64,000 nt of DNA from a virus: positions 1-64,000 of the IMG/VR virus record IMGVR_UViG_3300008110_000004; one strand, given 5' to 3'. Shown here piece after piece: positions 23,625-32,382 of this stretch (position 1 is its first letter; each line of letters starts with the position of its first letter). A program made the translations under genes and the position numbers. The notes below the pieces were generated by a model. That model was given only the letters and a program-made list of their open reading frames with translations, was not told the DNA's origin and did no database searches.

Positions 23625-25600
23625 TGGCTATTATACCTGTAAATATAGAAAATTTAAAACCAAATAAAGAATATATTGTTACGGTTAGAAGCAAAAATAA
23701 TGATGTCAATGTGGTTTCTCCTTATACTGATTCTGTAAGATTTTTTACTCCGACAGATTCTACTATTCCAGGTGCGCCAACTAATTTAGTTTTGGCGGCA
23801 TCTTTTCTCAATGTACTCTTCAAATATACAGATAGCGTTGATGAAGACACTGCTAAATACGAGTATGAATTATATAAGCAAGAGCAAATAGAAAGTGTTG
23901 GAGGCGAGTATCAAGTTATCTCTGCTGCAACTCCGCTAACTCCCCATAGGACTGGTTTTGTGCAAACAAATGTTTTTTTGGTTTCAGTAGATGATAACAG
24001 CACTACAACAAGCACATCTTCTACAACTAATCCTGTTAAATATTATGGAAGAGTTCGCTCAATAGATTCCGCAGGCAATATTAGCGATTGGACGAATATA
24101 GTTGCTTCGGGGGATACTCCATTAATTGATGAAGAATTTATTGGTTCATTAACTGCAGCTAAAATAACTGCTGGCACAATAGGTGCACATGAAATAATTT
24201 TAACCCAACCAGGAACTGCCACAACAATAACCAGTCCAGACAATAAAGCTATACTTAGATCATCTGACTACAACGGTTCATATAATAATACAACCGATAC
24301 ATGGTCTGCAGGCACGGCTGGGTGGATTATATCTGGGGATGGAAGAGCTGAATTTAATAATATTGTTGCAAGAGGAGAATTATTAGCTGGCGCTTTTTCA
24401 CTTAATTCTAATAATTACTGGAATAGCTCTACAATAAAAACATATGGCGATTATAGTGACTTTAGGGTTGGTGACTCAACAAGATATATCTTATGGGATA
24501 ATAGCGCCGGAACATTATCCATAACCGGAACAATTAATGCAGTGGGGGGTACGTTTAGTGGAAGCATTACTTCTAGCGCAACGATAACTGGAGGAACTAT
24601 ACAAACCGCATCAAGCGGTCAAAGGATCGTTTTAAGTGGCACTACATTCAATCTATACGCTGCAGGGTCTGGAGACACGTCAACTATAGCATTTAATCCA
24701 GCAGCAACAACCAATTATGGACTCATGACAAGTACTGGCGGCATTAAAATAACTGCACAAGGTGCAACATTAAGCATTGGCTATTCTCCAACGGATCTTG
24801 GAACCACTGGCATTAGATTGGAATCTGGAGCATATTTTCAAGTTTTAAATGGTTCAATAGATATTAGAAGAAATACGACAACAACAGATTGGGCAACAGC
24901 TAATTTAATTTTAAGAGCCAATTCTGGTAACGACAATACATCAATAGCATTTAAGGCAAACGAAACAAACAATAATGCTACAGCGCAGATACGTGTTGGT
25001 GGTGGAGCTAATTATTTTTACTTTAGAAACTATAATGACACAGCAAATGTTAGAATAATTGCAGCAGAAGCTATTTTTGGCGGAACTATAAACGCATCAG
25101 ATGTTAATAGCGCAAATGTACTCATTGACTCAACGGCAGCAAACGTCTCATTAGGCTTTAAAGCAAGTAGTGGAACCTACTCTGCCCAGATTAGAATGGG
25201 CGGGAGCAATGAGTTATATTTTACGCAGGGTTTAAATTCTAATGCGCTAAACACTATAAATGTTGATAAAGTCGTTTATGTAAGCGGTACGTTAGGGACG
25301 TCCTCCATTAGGTATAAGGAAAATATAGAAAATATTTTTAATATTGAAAATACAGATGCAATAGACACATTAAAATTAATTAATATTTCAAAATTTAATT
25401 TCAAAAGTCAACCAGGCCTATTAAAATATGGTGTAATAGCTGAACAATTAGAAAAAGTTTTTCCAGAAGCAATTCACTATAATGATGACAATATGGTTGA
25501 GGCCGTCTTTACAGACATGCTTAACATGCTGCAATTAGCTGGAATTAGACAATTAATTAATAAGATAGAAAAATTAGAAGAAAAAATAAACTTGATATGA
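23624..25600 (+). CDS. Tail fibre/spike with C-terminal S74 intramolecular chaperone
   Basis: 658-aa protein. The N-terminus is fibronectin-III/Ig-like (TPGAPTNL-type strand, YGRVRSIDSAGNISDW near 145-160). The middle, from about 180, is beta-rich fibre sequence (SLTAAKITAGTIGA...). The C-terminal 100 residues are an S74 endosialidase-type chaperone domain: GTSSIRYKENI at 558-568 with S560/S561, R563 and K565, followed by YGVIAEQLEKVFPEAI and a final coiled coil. In this family the domain drives trimerisation and then cuts itself off at the serine. Likely a trimeric receptor-binding fibre. Confidence 0.88.
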   Translation: MAIIPVNIENLKPNKEYIVTVRSKNNDVNVVSPYTDSVRFFTPTDSTIPGAPTNLVLAASFLNVLFKYTDSVDEDTAKYEYELYKQEQIESVGGEYQVISAATPLTPHRTGFVQTNVFLVSVDDNSTTTSTSSTTNPVKYYGRVRSIDSAGNISDWTNIVASGDTPLIDEEFIGSLTAAKITAGTIGAHEIILTQPGTATTITSPDNKAILRSSDYNGSYNNTTDTWSAGTAGWIISGDGRAEFNNIVARGELLAGAFSLNSNNYWNSSTIKTYGDYSDFRVGDSTRYILWDNSAGTLSITGTINAVGGTFSGSITSSATITGGTIQTASSGQRIVLSGTTFNLYAAGSGDTSTIAFNPAATTNYGLMTSTGGIKITAQGATLSIGYSPTDLGTTGIRLESGAYFQVLNGSIDIRRNTTTTDWATANLILRANSGNDNTSIAFKANETNNNATAQIRVGGGANYFYFRNYNDTANVRIIAAEAIFGGTINASDVNSANVLIDSTAANVSLGFKASSGTYSAQIRMGGSNELYFTQGLNSNALNTINVDKVVYVSGTLGTSSIRYKENIENIFNIENTDAIDTLKLINISKFNFKSQPGLLKYGVIAEQLEKVFPEAIHYNDDNMVEAVFTDMLNMLQLAGIRQLINKIEKLEEKINLI

Positions 25601-25606
25601 TATAAT
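25598..25606 (+). promoter_or_regulatory. Extended -10 promoter (TGATATAAT) over a stop codon
   Basis: TGATATAAT with the TGA doubling as the stop codon of the S74 fibre gene. It lies 24 bases before the ATG of the 59-aa gene and would start the portal-capsid transcript. No convincing -35 is present. Confidence 0.55.
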
Positions 25607-25629
25607 GGAATTCTATTTAAGGAGTAGCT

Positions 25630-25809
25630 ATGAATAATGATCTTGATGTAAATATATTAGTTCAAACCTTTAATGAGCGAATGGCCCAAATGATGACAGA
25701 AATAGTAATCAAAGAGGCAACCATTAAGCAGATGACTGCTCAGATTGAGCAATTAACTGCGCAACAAAAAACAGTAAAAACAAAAACAAAATCAGAAGAC
25801 TTTGAGTGA
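25630..25809 (+). CDS. 59-aa coiled-coil protein
   Basis: A 59-codon ORF with a strong SD (TAAGGAG) and a promoter candidate just upstream. The sequence (MNNDLDVNILVQTFNERMAQ...) is a heptad-like helix from about 10 to 48, with a lysine-rich and then acidic tail, which suggests an oligomeric small structural or assembly factor. It precedes the 63-aa gene by 10 bases and leads the portal module. Confidence 0.65.
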   Translation: MNNDLDVNILVQTFNERMAQMMTEIVIKEATIKQMTAQIEQLTAQQKTVKTKTKSEDFE

Positions 25810-25819
25810 GGTAAATAAA

Positions 25820-26011
25820 ATGTCAGATGTAATTGATGTAAATGAGGCAGTTGAGCCAAAGAAAGAATTCACTATCGAGATTAAGATTTCCGATGCAAAC
25901 CTACAGTATAAGAGTGATTTTAATGAAGCTGAAACCATATTTTGGATGGAGTCTGTTAAGACGTTAATCCTTAATAACGCATTCGCTAGATCACAGCAAG
26001 CTAATCAGTAA
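25820..26011 (+). CDS. 63-aa hypothetical protein
   Basis: I do not recognise this gene. The product (MSDVIDVNEAVEPKKEFTIE...) has an acidic N-terminus, a beta-type middle and an amphipathic C-terminal helix (FWMESVKTLILNNAFARSQQ). The start at 25820 is preferred because GAGG lies 8 bases upstream; a TTG start 18 bases earlier is less likely. A weak terminator-like hairpin follows at 26033-26056. Confidence 0.6.
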   Translation: MSDVIDVNEAVEPKKEFTIEIKISDANLQYKSDFNEAETIFWMESVKTLILNNAFARSQQANQ

Positions 26012-26032
26012 CTTATAAAAAAAAATCCATAG

Positions 26033-26056
26033 AGCTACTATTACAGTAGCTTTTAT
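26033..26056 (+). terminator. Weak terminator-like hairpin before the portal gene
   Basis: AGCTACT (26033-26039), loop ATTAC, AGTAGCT (26045-26051), then TTTAT. The 7-bp A/T-rich stem and short T run would terminate or attenuate only partially, perhaps setting the ratio of small proteins to portal. Confidence 0.4.
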
Positions 26057-26070
26057 ATTGGAGAAGATAA

Positions 26071-27735
26071 ATGGCAGTTCTCGATTTTTTGCCTTTTCGG
26101 CAAGTTGATAAAAAAAATAACTTTGTAGCAAAAGCTTTAAAGCCAGAAGAGATAAGTTCTATAAATAAAGCCATGAAAGTGGCTGCCCTTGCGCTTGGCT
26201 TTCAAGGTAATACATATTATTATAATAATAGAGCTACTTTTGAGCCTTCTCCTTATGACTTTGATCGGATCATGCAGGCAGCCGATACAGATTCCTATGT
26301 TAAACAAGCAATAAATAAATATAAGGAATTGTTCTGGAAAGAAAGCTGGTCAATAGCTGGGGAAAATCCGGAAGCCGTCTCCTACCTATATCAAAGAATA
26401 GATTATATGGAAATGGCTATGAAAAGGCCATTTTTAGATTTTTTGATTGAAGTTACTGAGCATATTGTAAAATACGCAAATGTATTCGTAGTCAAAGCTA
26501 GGGGTGACATATCGGAATATTTTCCTACGCCGATATCCGGTGTGAATGCAGCACAACCTGTTGTTGGCTATTATCTAATCCCCACGGAACAAGTCAGAAT
26601 TTTAAGAGATAAATTCAATAGACCAAAATCATACCAGCAAGCTACCGACCCACTAACATACATGCCGTCAGAGAGAGATCCCGTGTGGTCCGCTGATCGT
26701 GTCATACATATGTATTTAGATAAAAAATCTGGAAGAGCTTTTGGTACTCCATTTCTAAGTTCTGTGCTTGATGATGTCGTTGCCCTTCGTCAAATAGAGG
26801 AAGATATTCAAAACCTTGTCCATAGAGAGCTTTTCCCGTTATACAAATACACTATAGGTACGGCGGATCAGCCAGCAGAACCTCAAGAGATATCTAATGC
26901 AGCATCAGAAATAGAATCTTTAAGGGCAGAAGGTGGTCTAATACTTCCTTATAGGCATAACATTGAGGTTATTGGAGCCAATAACAGCGCACTTGATGCT
27001 TCCGGCTATCTTGAACATTTTAAGGAAAGAGTTGCAGTTGGATTAGGAGTTGCTCCTCATCACCTAGGAATGATGATGAACGGTGGCAATAGATCTGTAA
27101 CTGACCGTCTTGACACTGCCCTATATGATAAAGTTAAGCAGTATCAGAAGATAGTTGCAGAAATGATTAGGGTTCATATTTTTAATGAACTTTTGCTTGA
27201 GGGCGGATTTGATCCAGTAACTAATCCCTTGGAAGAGGGCATATCGGATAGATGTTATTTTAAATTTAATGAAATTGACGTCGATACCCAGGTTAAAAAA
27301 GAAACCCATGTCATACAAAAGTATGTCAATAATATGATTTCAATAAAGGAAGCCAGACTAGAGCTTGGCTTAAATCCTGAATACGAAGAAGATGAAATGT
27401 TTGCCGCAATACAAGGCAAGGTTCAAATGGATCTAGCTAAGAACCAGGCTGAGTTGACTATGGCAAAGTCAGAATCAAAAGATGTTTTAACAGATGGAGA
27501 CAAGCAGGCTCCTGCTCAAAAAGGTGAAAGAAACCTAGTTAATAGAAGACGGGGTGCCGGTAATTCAACTCGTCCAGCGAATCAGCAAGGTAGAAATACT
27601 TCACCCAATATAAGAAGATCTGATAATGCGTGGTTGACATTAGTTGAAAATGCCCTTGAATCAGAGTATACTATAGTTTATACAAAAGAGGAAAAGGAAG
27701 ATAATAATGTCGATAAACCCAACTCTCAAGAATGA
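26071..27735 (+). CDS. Portal protein
   Basis: 554-aa portal, the dodecameric ring at the capsid vertex through which DNA is packaged and to which the neck binds. Family-like features are the N-terminal helical region with MQAADTDSYVKQAINKYKEL, a wing with VVKARGD and YYLIPTEQVRIL, HMYLDKKSGRAFGTPFL (a typical clip/stem region string), the long helix around ALRQIEEDIQNLVHRELFPL, and VGLGVAPHHLGMM-NGGNRSV toward the C-terminus. The last 80 residues are charged and probably disordered. GGAG precedes the start, and the end overlaps the next gene by 29 bases. Confidence 0.92.
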   Translation: MAVLDFLPFRQVDKKNNFVAKALKPEEISSINKAMKVAALALGFQGNTYYYNNRATFEPSPYDFDRIMQAADTDSYVKQAINKYKELFWKESWSIAGENPEAVSYLYQRIDYMEMAMKRPFLDFLIEVTEHIVKYANVFVVKARGDISEYFPTPISGVNAAQPVVGYYLIPTEQVRILRDKFNRPKSYQQATDPLTYMPSERDPVWSADRVIHMYLDKKSGRAFGTPFLSSVLDDVVALRQIEEDIQNLVHRELFPLYKYTIGTADQPAEPQEISNAASEIESLRAEGGLILPYRHNIEVIGANNSALDASGYLEHFKERVAVGLGVAPHHLGMMMNGGNRSVTDRLDTALYDKVKQYQKIVAEMIRVHIFNELLLEGGFDPVTNPLEEGISDRCYFKFNEIDVDTQVKKETHVIQKYVNNMISIKEARLELGLNPEYEEDEMFAAIQGKVQMDLAKNQAELTMAKSESKDVLTDGDKQAPAQKGERNLVNRRRGAGNSTRPANQQGRNTSPNIRRSDNAWLTLVENALESEYTIVYTKEEKEDNNVDKPNSQE

Positions 27736-28069
27736 GCAGTTAGCAGCCTATTTAGCTACAGATGATTCGGTACGAGCTTTAGAAAAAGCCGTAGATAATG
27801 GTCAAACTCGACTCGCTCTTCAGGTAGTCCTAGATCTTATTTCTGAATTAACAGAAAGAGTTATGGATTTAGAAGATATTGTTCATTCATCTGAGGAAGA
27901 GTTGGATGGGCAAGATGCGCCCAGTGAAGTTGTCGTAGCCAACGATACTCCGGTTGAACAGCAGGTCCCAGTAAATGCTGATAAAAGCGAAGCTAAAAAA
28001 GATGAAGCTGTAACCGAAAAGGTAGAGCAAAATAAAGTAAAGTCTGAGGAGACTAAAGTTTCAAAATGA
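27707..28069 (+). CDS. 120-aa head-assembly candidate with disordered acidic tail
   Basis: Residues 1-65 form a compact helical domain (ALEKAVDNGQTRLALQVVLD, then LISELTERVMDLEDIV), a pattern I have seen in small proteins next to phage portal genes. Residues about 66-120 are a Lys/Glu-rich disordered tail. It overlaps the portal gene by 29 bases and the glycosyltransferase by 4 bases. It could be an assembly factor, but no function is established from sequence. Confidence 0.65.
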   Translation: MSINPTLKNEQLAAYLATDDSVRALEKAVDNGQTRLALQVVLDLISELTERVMDLEDIVHSSEEELDGQDAPSEVVVANDTPVEQQVPVNADKSEAKKDEAVTEKVEQNKVKSEETKVSK

Positions 28070-28845
28070 AGCTTTTAATAGGTTGTCCAATGTATAAGAG
28101 ATCTTGGATACTACCCCATTGGATTCGATGCATAATTAATCAATCTGTTTCTATTGAAGATATTGGTTTTGTTTTTGAAGTTTCGCCTGATGATACTGAA
28201 ACAATAAATTCTTTGCAGGCTTGGAAAAAGTTTGACAACAGAATACCTTATTTTAATATAAAAATAAGAGAAGATATACCTCATTTTCAACATGAAAACA
28301 ATGGAAGACAATGGACAATCTCTAAGTATGAAAATATGGTTTCGCTTAGAAATTCATTACTTAATACAGTAAGAGAAGTAAATCCTGATTATTATCTCAG
28401 CTTAGATTCAGATATATTGTTGACAAATCCAAATACCATAGAATTATTGATGGCACACATTAAGTCTGGCGCCGATGCAGTGAATCCGTTAATGTTCATG
28501 ACTCCATTTGGAACAATGTATCCAAGTGTTATGACATGGAGATCTGATGCTCCAAGAAAAGCATTTAGGTTAGAGAAGTATCCTTTAGGAACCTATTTTA
28601 AATCTGATGTAATTATGGCAGCAAAAATGATGAGTAAAAAAGTTTATTCCAACATTGACTACAGTGTTCATGAGCAAGGCGAAGATGTTGGTTGGTCGTG
28701 GTCTTGCAAGCAGGCTGATTATAATCTTTTTTGCGCTTCATATATTTATGCCCCACATATAATGTCTGAATTGATGTATAATGGATATTTAAGCAATGGA
28801 GACGAAAGATCTGAGATAGTTTTTGAGAACTATGCTAAAGTGTGA
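28066..28845 (+). CDS. GT-A-fold glycosyltransferase-like protein
   Basis: 259-aa protein resembling family-2-type glycosyltransferases. It opens with a Rossmann-like strand (MKLLIGCPMYKRSWILPHWI), has the metal/nucleotide-sugar DxD motif at 114-116 (YYLSLDSDILL), and ends with a conserved-looking acidic segment HEQGEDVGWSW that fits the acceptor/catalytic-base position. By family it transfers a sugar from a nucleotide donor. It sits in the head module (4-base overlap with the gene behind the portal, upstream of the protease), so glycosylation of a capsid or tail protein is a reasonable inference; the acceptor cannot be seen. Confidence 0.75.
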   Translation: MKLLIGCPMYKRSWILPHWIRCIINQSVSIEDIGFVFEVSPDDTETINSLQAWKKFDNRIPYFNIKIREDIPHFQHENNGRQWTISKYENMVSLRNSLLNTVREVNPDYYLSLDSDILLTNPNTIELLMAHIKSGADAVNPLMFMTPFGTMYPSVMTWRSDAPRKAFRLEKYPLGTYFKSDVIMAAKMMSKKVYSNIDYSVHEQGEDVGWSWSCKQADYNLFCASYIYAPHIMSELMYNGYLSNGDERSEIVFENYAKV

Positions 28846-28885
28846 TATATTTGTATAAAATTGTTCAATGTTATAAAAATAAACT

Positions 28886-28899
28886 TACTATTAAAATAG
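28886..28899 (+). promoter_or_regulatory. Shared 14-mer TACTATTAAAATAG, promoter candidate
   Basis: The 14-mer lies 23 bases before the protease start and recurs exactly at 32383-32396 before another head gene. It includes TAAAAT, a plausible -10. No clear -35 is present at either copy. Confidence 0.4.
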
Positions 28900-28921
28900 A
28901 TATTAATCAATAGGGGAATTC

Positions 28922-30415
28922 ATGTCTTTTGATTTTGTAGAAAACTTTACATTACAGCTTCCTGACTTTTCAAAGTCAGATATAGATTTTTCAGAATCAT
29001 TTAATTCCAGGCACGGTTTAATTATTGAAGTCGCCGCTATACATGAGGGCTTGACTGCTAATTATAACCATTATTCAGCTCTGGAGTTAGAAAAGGCTTT
29101 ACAGTCTTGGGTTGAGCCCTATCCAAAGCCCATTATTCTCAATCATGATTTAAACACTGAGCCCATTGGCAGGGTAATGGCAGCTAAAATGGACAAAGAA
29201 TCAGATGGAAGCGCTTTTGTCAGACTGCAAATAGCAATTACAGATCCCGTTGCAGCACAGAAAGTAATTGACAAAAGATATTTAACTGGTTCAGTTGGCG
29301 GAAGAGCTGCAAAAGCTGTTTGCAGCATTTCGGGTGACGATCTTGCTACTGAAGATGATTCCGGTCGCCCCCGTATGCCCAAGTTTAAGAGGGGTAAAGT
29401 TTACAAGGGCAAATTAGCATACATTGATATGCAAGATATTTCGTTTAAAGAGTATTCATTTGTGAATCAGCCAGCAGATCAAAAGTCTGGAGTTAGATCC
29501 ACAAAGGTGCAAGATGGTAAGGCCGAAATCTCCGACTCTGATGGTTGGATCGCAAAGAGCGCTGCTTTTATTCTCAGTATGGATAATGAAGATATTATTT
29601 CAATTGAGGAAAATAGATCAATTCTTTCAGATATGAAAAAGAAAGAATCGAAACCAATTTACTTACATTTAAAGGGCGCATTTTTGACTGCACTAGCCCT
29701 TCAGGAAAGTGAAAGTTATATAAGTAATGCTAATTCATTACTATCCAATGAAGATTCTGAAAAAAATAATTCTGAGGAGACTCATAGCATGAAAGATGTT
29801 AATAAAGAAGAAGAGGTTTCAGAAGAGTCTGCTTCAACAGATTCAGAAGAAAAGAACTCAGCTGACGATTCAGAAGAGGCGGATGTACAGACTGTAGATT
29901 CCGAAAATGCTGAAAAGCCAGAAGAGTCATCGGTTGAAACAACTGATGAGAATCAAGAAGAGGCCGAAGAGGTTGATCAGCTCAGCGATAACAAAGAGGG
30001 CGTTGAGCAAGATGTCGATCCACTTAAGGCCAGAATTCAACTTCTTGAAGAAGAAAATGCAAAGCTCAAAGGCGCTCTGCATAGAACTTTGGTTGAAAGA
30101 GTTGTTGATACCAAGATTGGTTTAGGTTATGAGTCTGTTGATGATCGTGAAAAATTGATCGAAGAGCACGCTGCTCGTACAGCTTCATCGCTAGCCGATA
30201 GTCTCAGAGATTTGGCTAAGGCCCCAGCAAAGACTGGTAAAAGAGTCTCTAATTTTGCTGGCATGCCAGAAGTCACTTCTGAGGCAGAGGTAACTGAGTC
30301 TGAAGACAATGTTTTGACTTTGGATAAAGAGGAAGAAACCAGCAAGCCTGGTTCCTCTGTAGATTCTTTCGAACAGGTTCTAGTAGACGCCCTCATGGGC
30401 AGACGTAAACTTTAA
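28922..30415 (+). CDS. Prohead protease fused to scaffolding domain
   Basis: 497-aa protein. Residues 1-190 match a phage prohead serine protease: HEGLTANYNHYSALELEKAL, PYPKPIILNHD with H75, the catalytic segment LTGSVGG with S124, and a following KEYSFVNQPAD strand. Such proteases mature the head by cutting scaffold and capsid proteins. Residues about 275-365 are acidic low complexity, and residues about 365-400 a leucine-zipper-like coiled coil (ARIQLLEEENAKLKGAL), followed by helical sequence typical of scaffold. The start has GGGGAA upstream. A strong internal ribosome site at 29774-29789 predicts separate production of the scaffold part. Confidence 0.9.
   Translation: MSFDFVENFTLQLPDFSKSDIDFSESFNSRHGLIIEVAAIHEGLTANYNHYSALELEKALQSWVEPYPKPIILNHDLNTEPIGRVMAAKMDKESDGSAFVRLQIAITDPVAAQKVIDKRYLTGSVGGRAAKAVCSISGDDLATEDDSGRPRMPKFKRGKVYKGKLAYIDMQDISFKEYSFVNQPADQKSGVRSTKVQDGKAEISDSDGWIAKSAAFILSMDNEDIISIEENRSILSDMKKKESKPIYLHLKGAFLTALALQESESYISNANSLLSNEDSEKNNSEETHSMKDVNKEEEVSEESASTDSEEKNSADDSEEADVQTVDSENAEKPEESSVETTDENQEEAEEVDQLSDNKEGVEQDVDPLKARIQLLEEENAKLKGALHRTLVERVVDTKIGLGYESVDDREKLIEEHAARTASSLADSLRDLAKAPAKTGKRVSNFAGMPEVTSEAEVTESEDNVLTLDKEEETSKPGSSVDSFEQVLVDALMGRRKL
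29789..30415 (+). CDS. Nested scaffolding protein (internal start)
   Basis: An in-frame ATG at codon 290 of the protease gene is preceded at 9 nt by GAGGAG, a stronger Shine-Dalgarno than that of the full-length gene. It would yield a 208-aa protein (MKDVNKEEEVSEESASTDSE...) made only of the acidic and coiled-coil scaffold part. The arrangement matches lambda C/Nu3, where scaffold is made in excess from within the protease gene. Sequence directly shows the SD and start; use of the start is inferred. Confidence 0.65.
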   Translation: MKDVNKEEEVSEESASTDSEEKNSADDSEEADVQTVDSENAEKPEESSVETTDENQEEAEEVDQLSDNKEGVEQDVDPLKARIQLLEEENAKLKGALHRTLVERVVDTKIGLGYESVDDREKLIEEHAARTASSLADSLRDLAKAPAKTGKRVSNFAGMPEVTSEAEVTESEDNVLTLDKEEETSKPGSSVDSFEQVLVDALMGRRKL

Positions 30416-30433
30416 TAATTAAGGAGATAAAAA

Positions 30434-31192
30434 ATGAGTTTAGCAAAGTTCCGCAAGGTTCATAGCAAAACAGGCGCTGGCCGGTTTGTTGTTTCTGAGG
30501 GCGTAGCCCCCAGTGCATACTTGCTTCCCCATCCTGGTTTGCCAACATGGTATCTAGACAGCGAAGATGATCGTTTCGAGATCGTCATTCCTAAGGGTAC
30601 TATCCTTTCAGTGGTAGCCGACAGCAATGGCGATGCCCGGGTTGTACCAGCTAATGGTACAAGCTCAAACAAGAGCTGGGGCGACGTAATGCCTAGCTGG
30701 GACCCACAAGATGGCGCTACACCAACATCAACAAGCGGCTCAACCGATACCGTAACAGTATCAGCTCGCTCAATTCCAGTTGGTTGCGCACAATATGATC
30801 TCTACAGACCATTTGATAAGGGCACATCGCAAGGTGCTGGCTTTATTACTCACGGCTATGTAGAGTATCCCATGGTTGCTGGCATTAATGACGATGTAAC
30901 AGTTGGGTCACTAATTCGTTCCGATTTCATGGGACGTCCAGTGGCTGCAGCTGCTGCCGATCTTCAGGACTATGCCTACCTCCAGGTCGGTAAGGTTATT
31001 GAGGTTGAGAAGTTTGCTACAAACTTCGATGACGGCCTCCTTAGCTACATGCAGCTCCCATCAGATCCAGGTGCACTAAAGACAGTATACGAACTTACTC
31101 GTAGCGGAAGCTACAGCGGTAAGCTCGGTATTCGTGCAAACCTAGATGTATACAATGTCATTGGTGCTTTCCGCGTCAATTTGACACTCTAA
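30434..31192 (+). CDS. Head decoration/capsid-stabilising protein candidate
   Basis: 252-aa beta-rich protein (MSLAKFRKVHSKTGAGRFVV...). It has a Thr/Ser-rich middle (about 97-112) and no cysteines apart from one. Its position between protease/scaffold and the major capsid protein is that of decoration proteins. An excellent SD (AAGGAG) and codon choices like those of the capsid gene (many CTC, CGT, GCA, AAG) indicate abundant expression. The family assignment rests on location and composition, so a minor capsid protein is also possible. Confidence 0.65.
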   Translation: MSLAKFRKVHSKTGAGRFVVSEGVAPSAYLLPHPGLPTWYLDSEDDRFEIVIPKGTILSVVADSNGDARVVPANGTSSNKSWGDVMPSWDPQDGATPTSTSGSTDTVTVSARSIPVGCAQYDLYRPFDKGTSQGAGFITHGYVEYPMVAGINDDVTVGSLIRSDFMGRPVAAAAADLQDYAYLQVGKVIEVEKFATNFDDGLLSYMQLPSDPGALKTVYELTRSGSYSGKLGIRANLDVYNVIGAFRVNLTL

Positions 31193-31225
31193 TCAAAACA
31201 ATAACACAGGAGGAATATTCCTAAG

Positions 31226-32284
31226 ATGAGTAAGACAATCCAAGAGCTCCTCTCTGGTCTCCCAGCTTGGGAGGCTGCACTGACTGAGGACGGGTATATC
31301 GATGCAGACAATAGAGTAACCATTAAGGAGGCTTTTGCTTCACCAGACGCAGCAGCCCTTTTCCCCAAGGTTCTCTCTCGTACGCTAAGAGAAGCAGCTG
31401 AGCCACAGCTTCTTGTGACCCCCCTGCTTTCCACTGTTCGTCTCGGTAAGGGGCGTTCTTTGGAGTTCCCAGCAGTCAATGCTATCCAAGCGGCTGAGAT
31501 TCCAGAAGGCCAAGAATATCCAGAGCAAGCACTCGCCTTTGCAAAGCAGGTAGAGGGCAAAGTTTCAAAGAAGGGTGTAAAGCTAGCTTTCACTGAGGAA
31601 GTAATCGCTGACTCACTTTGGGACATTGTCGGTCTACATGTTCGTGCAGCCGGACGTGCCATGGCTCGTTTAAAAGAGCAGATTGCTCTTAGCCGCTTCA
31701 AGGATGCAGCAACTATCGTTTTTGACAACGATAGCGGTTCATATGATGACACAACAGGTCTTGACATTAATGGCGCTGCCAATCAGACAATTACCTGGGA
31801 TGACATCGTGGACATGGCTGCTGTTCTCATGGCTGAAAATCATGTACCAACAGACTTTATTCTTCACCCCCTAATGTGGTCGGTATTCCTCAAGGATTCC
31901 ATCTTCCATGCCGGTGGTGCAGCTTCTGGTGTTGGCACAAGTTGGGGATATCGTCCTCAGTCAGCTGAGGGTGCCCTTAATTCAACAGCTCCAATGGGAC
32001 TAAATGTCCTTGTTTCACCATTCGTAAGCTTTACCGCTAAGAGTGGTGCAACTGCAGCTAAGTCAGACTTGTTCTTGATCGACCGTAACGAGGTAGGTAC
32101 ACTTCTCGTTAAGGACGACATGAGCACCGATCAGTTCGATGATCCAAGTCGCGACCTTCGTTCACTAAAGATGAAGGAGCGGTATGACATCGTAATGCTA
32201 GGTGACGGCGAAGGTATTACCGTAGCTAAGAACGTCAGACTCAGCCGTAACTATGAAGTACAGGTTACTAACGATATAGCCTGA
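31226..32284 (+). CDS. Major capsid protein
   Basis: 352-aa protein of HK97-fold capsid type, the shell subunit. An N-terminal helical arm (1-60) is followed by an E-loop-like region (TVRLGKGRSLEFPAVNAIQA) and a long helix (SLWDIVGLHVRAAGRAMARL). An A-domain-like part follows (HVPTDFILHPLMWSVFL, DLFLIDRNEVGTLLVKDDMS) and it ends MLGDGEGITVAKNVRLS. Evidence is strengthened by position after protease and decoration genes, by biased codon use, and by a strong terminator immediately after the gene. AGGAGG lies 12 bases before the ATG, a long spacing (see findings). Confidence 0.88.
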   Translation: MSKTIQELLSGLPAWEAALTEDGYIDADNRVTIKEAFASPDAAALFPKVLSRTLREAAEPQLLVTPLLSTVRLGKGRSLEFPAVNAIQAAEIPEGQEYPEQALAFAKQVEGKVSKKGVKLAFTEEVIADSLWDIVGLHVRAAGRAMARLKEQIALSRFKDAATIVFDNDSGSYDDTTGLDINGAANQTITWDDIVDMAAVLMAENHVPTDFILHPLMWSVFLKDSIFHAGGAASGVGTSWGYRPQSAEGALNSTAPMGLNVLVSPFVSFTAKSGATAAKSDLFLIDRNEVGTLLVKDDMSTDQFDDPSRDLRSLKMKERYDIVMLGDGEGITVAKNVRLSRNYEVQVTNDIA

Positions 32285-32329
32285 TAGAAAACCTTAGGGT
32301 CGTTATAGTTACAAATTACCCTAAAGCTT

Positions 32330-32367
32330 GGGGGTGGTGGAGAAATCCGCCACCCCCTCTGCTTTTA
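32330..32367 (+). terminator. Strong terminator after the capsid gene
   Basis: GGGGGTGGTGGA (32330-32341), loop GAAA, TCCGCCACCCCC (32346-32357): a 12-bp stem with one G-T pair and a stable GNRA tetraloop, followed by TCTGCTTTTA. A smaller hairpin (TTAGGGT...ACCCTAA, about 32295-32324) precedes it. It separates high-level capsid expression from downstream genes. Confidence 0.88.
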
Positions 32368-32382
32368 TTGGATTTCTTTTAT

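Noticed and set aside
31189-31782. A 197-codon minus-strand frame across the capsid gene
   Set aside because: It lies antisense to the high-confidence capsid gene; its low-complexity, Ser/Arg-rich translation fits an antisense artefact of biased codons.
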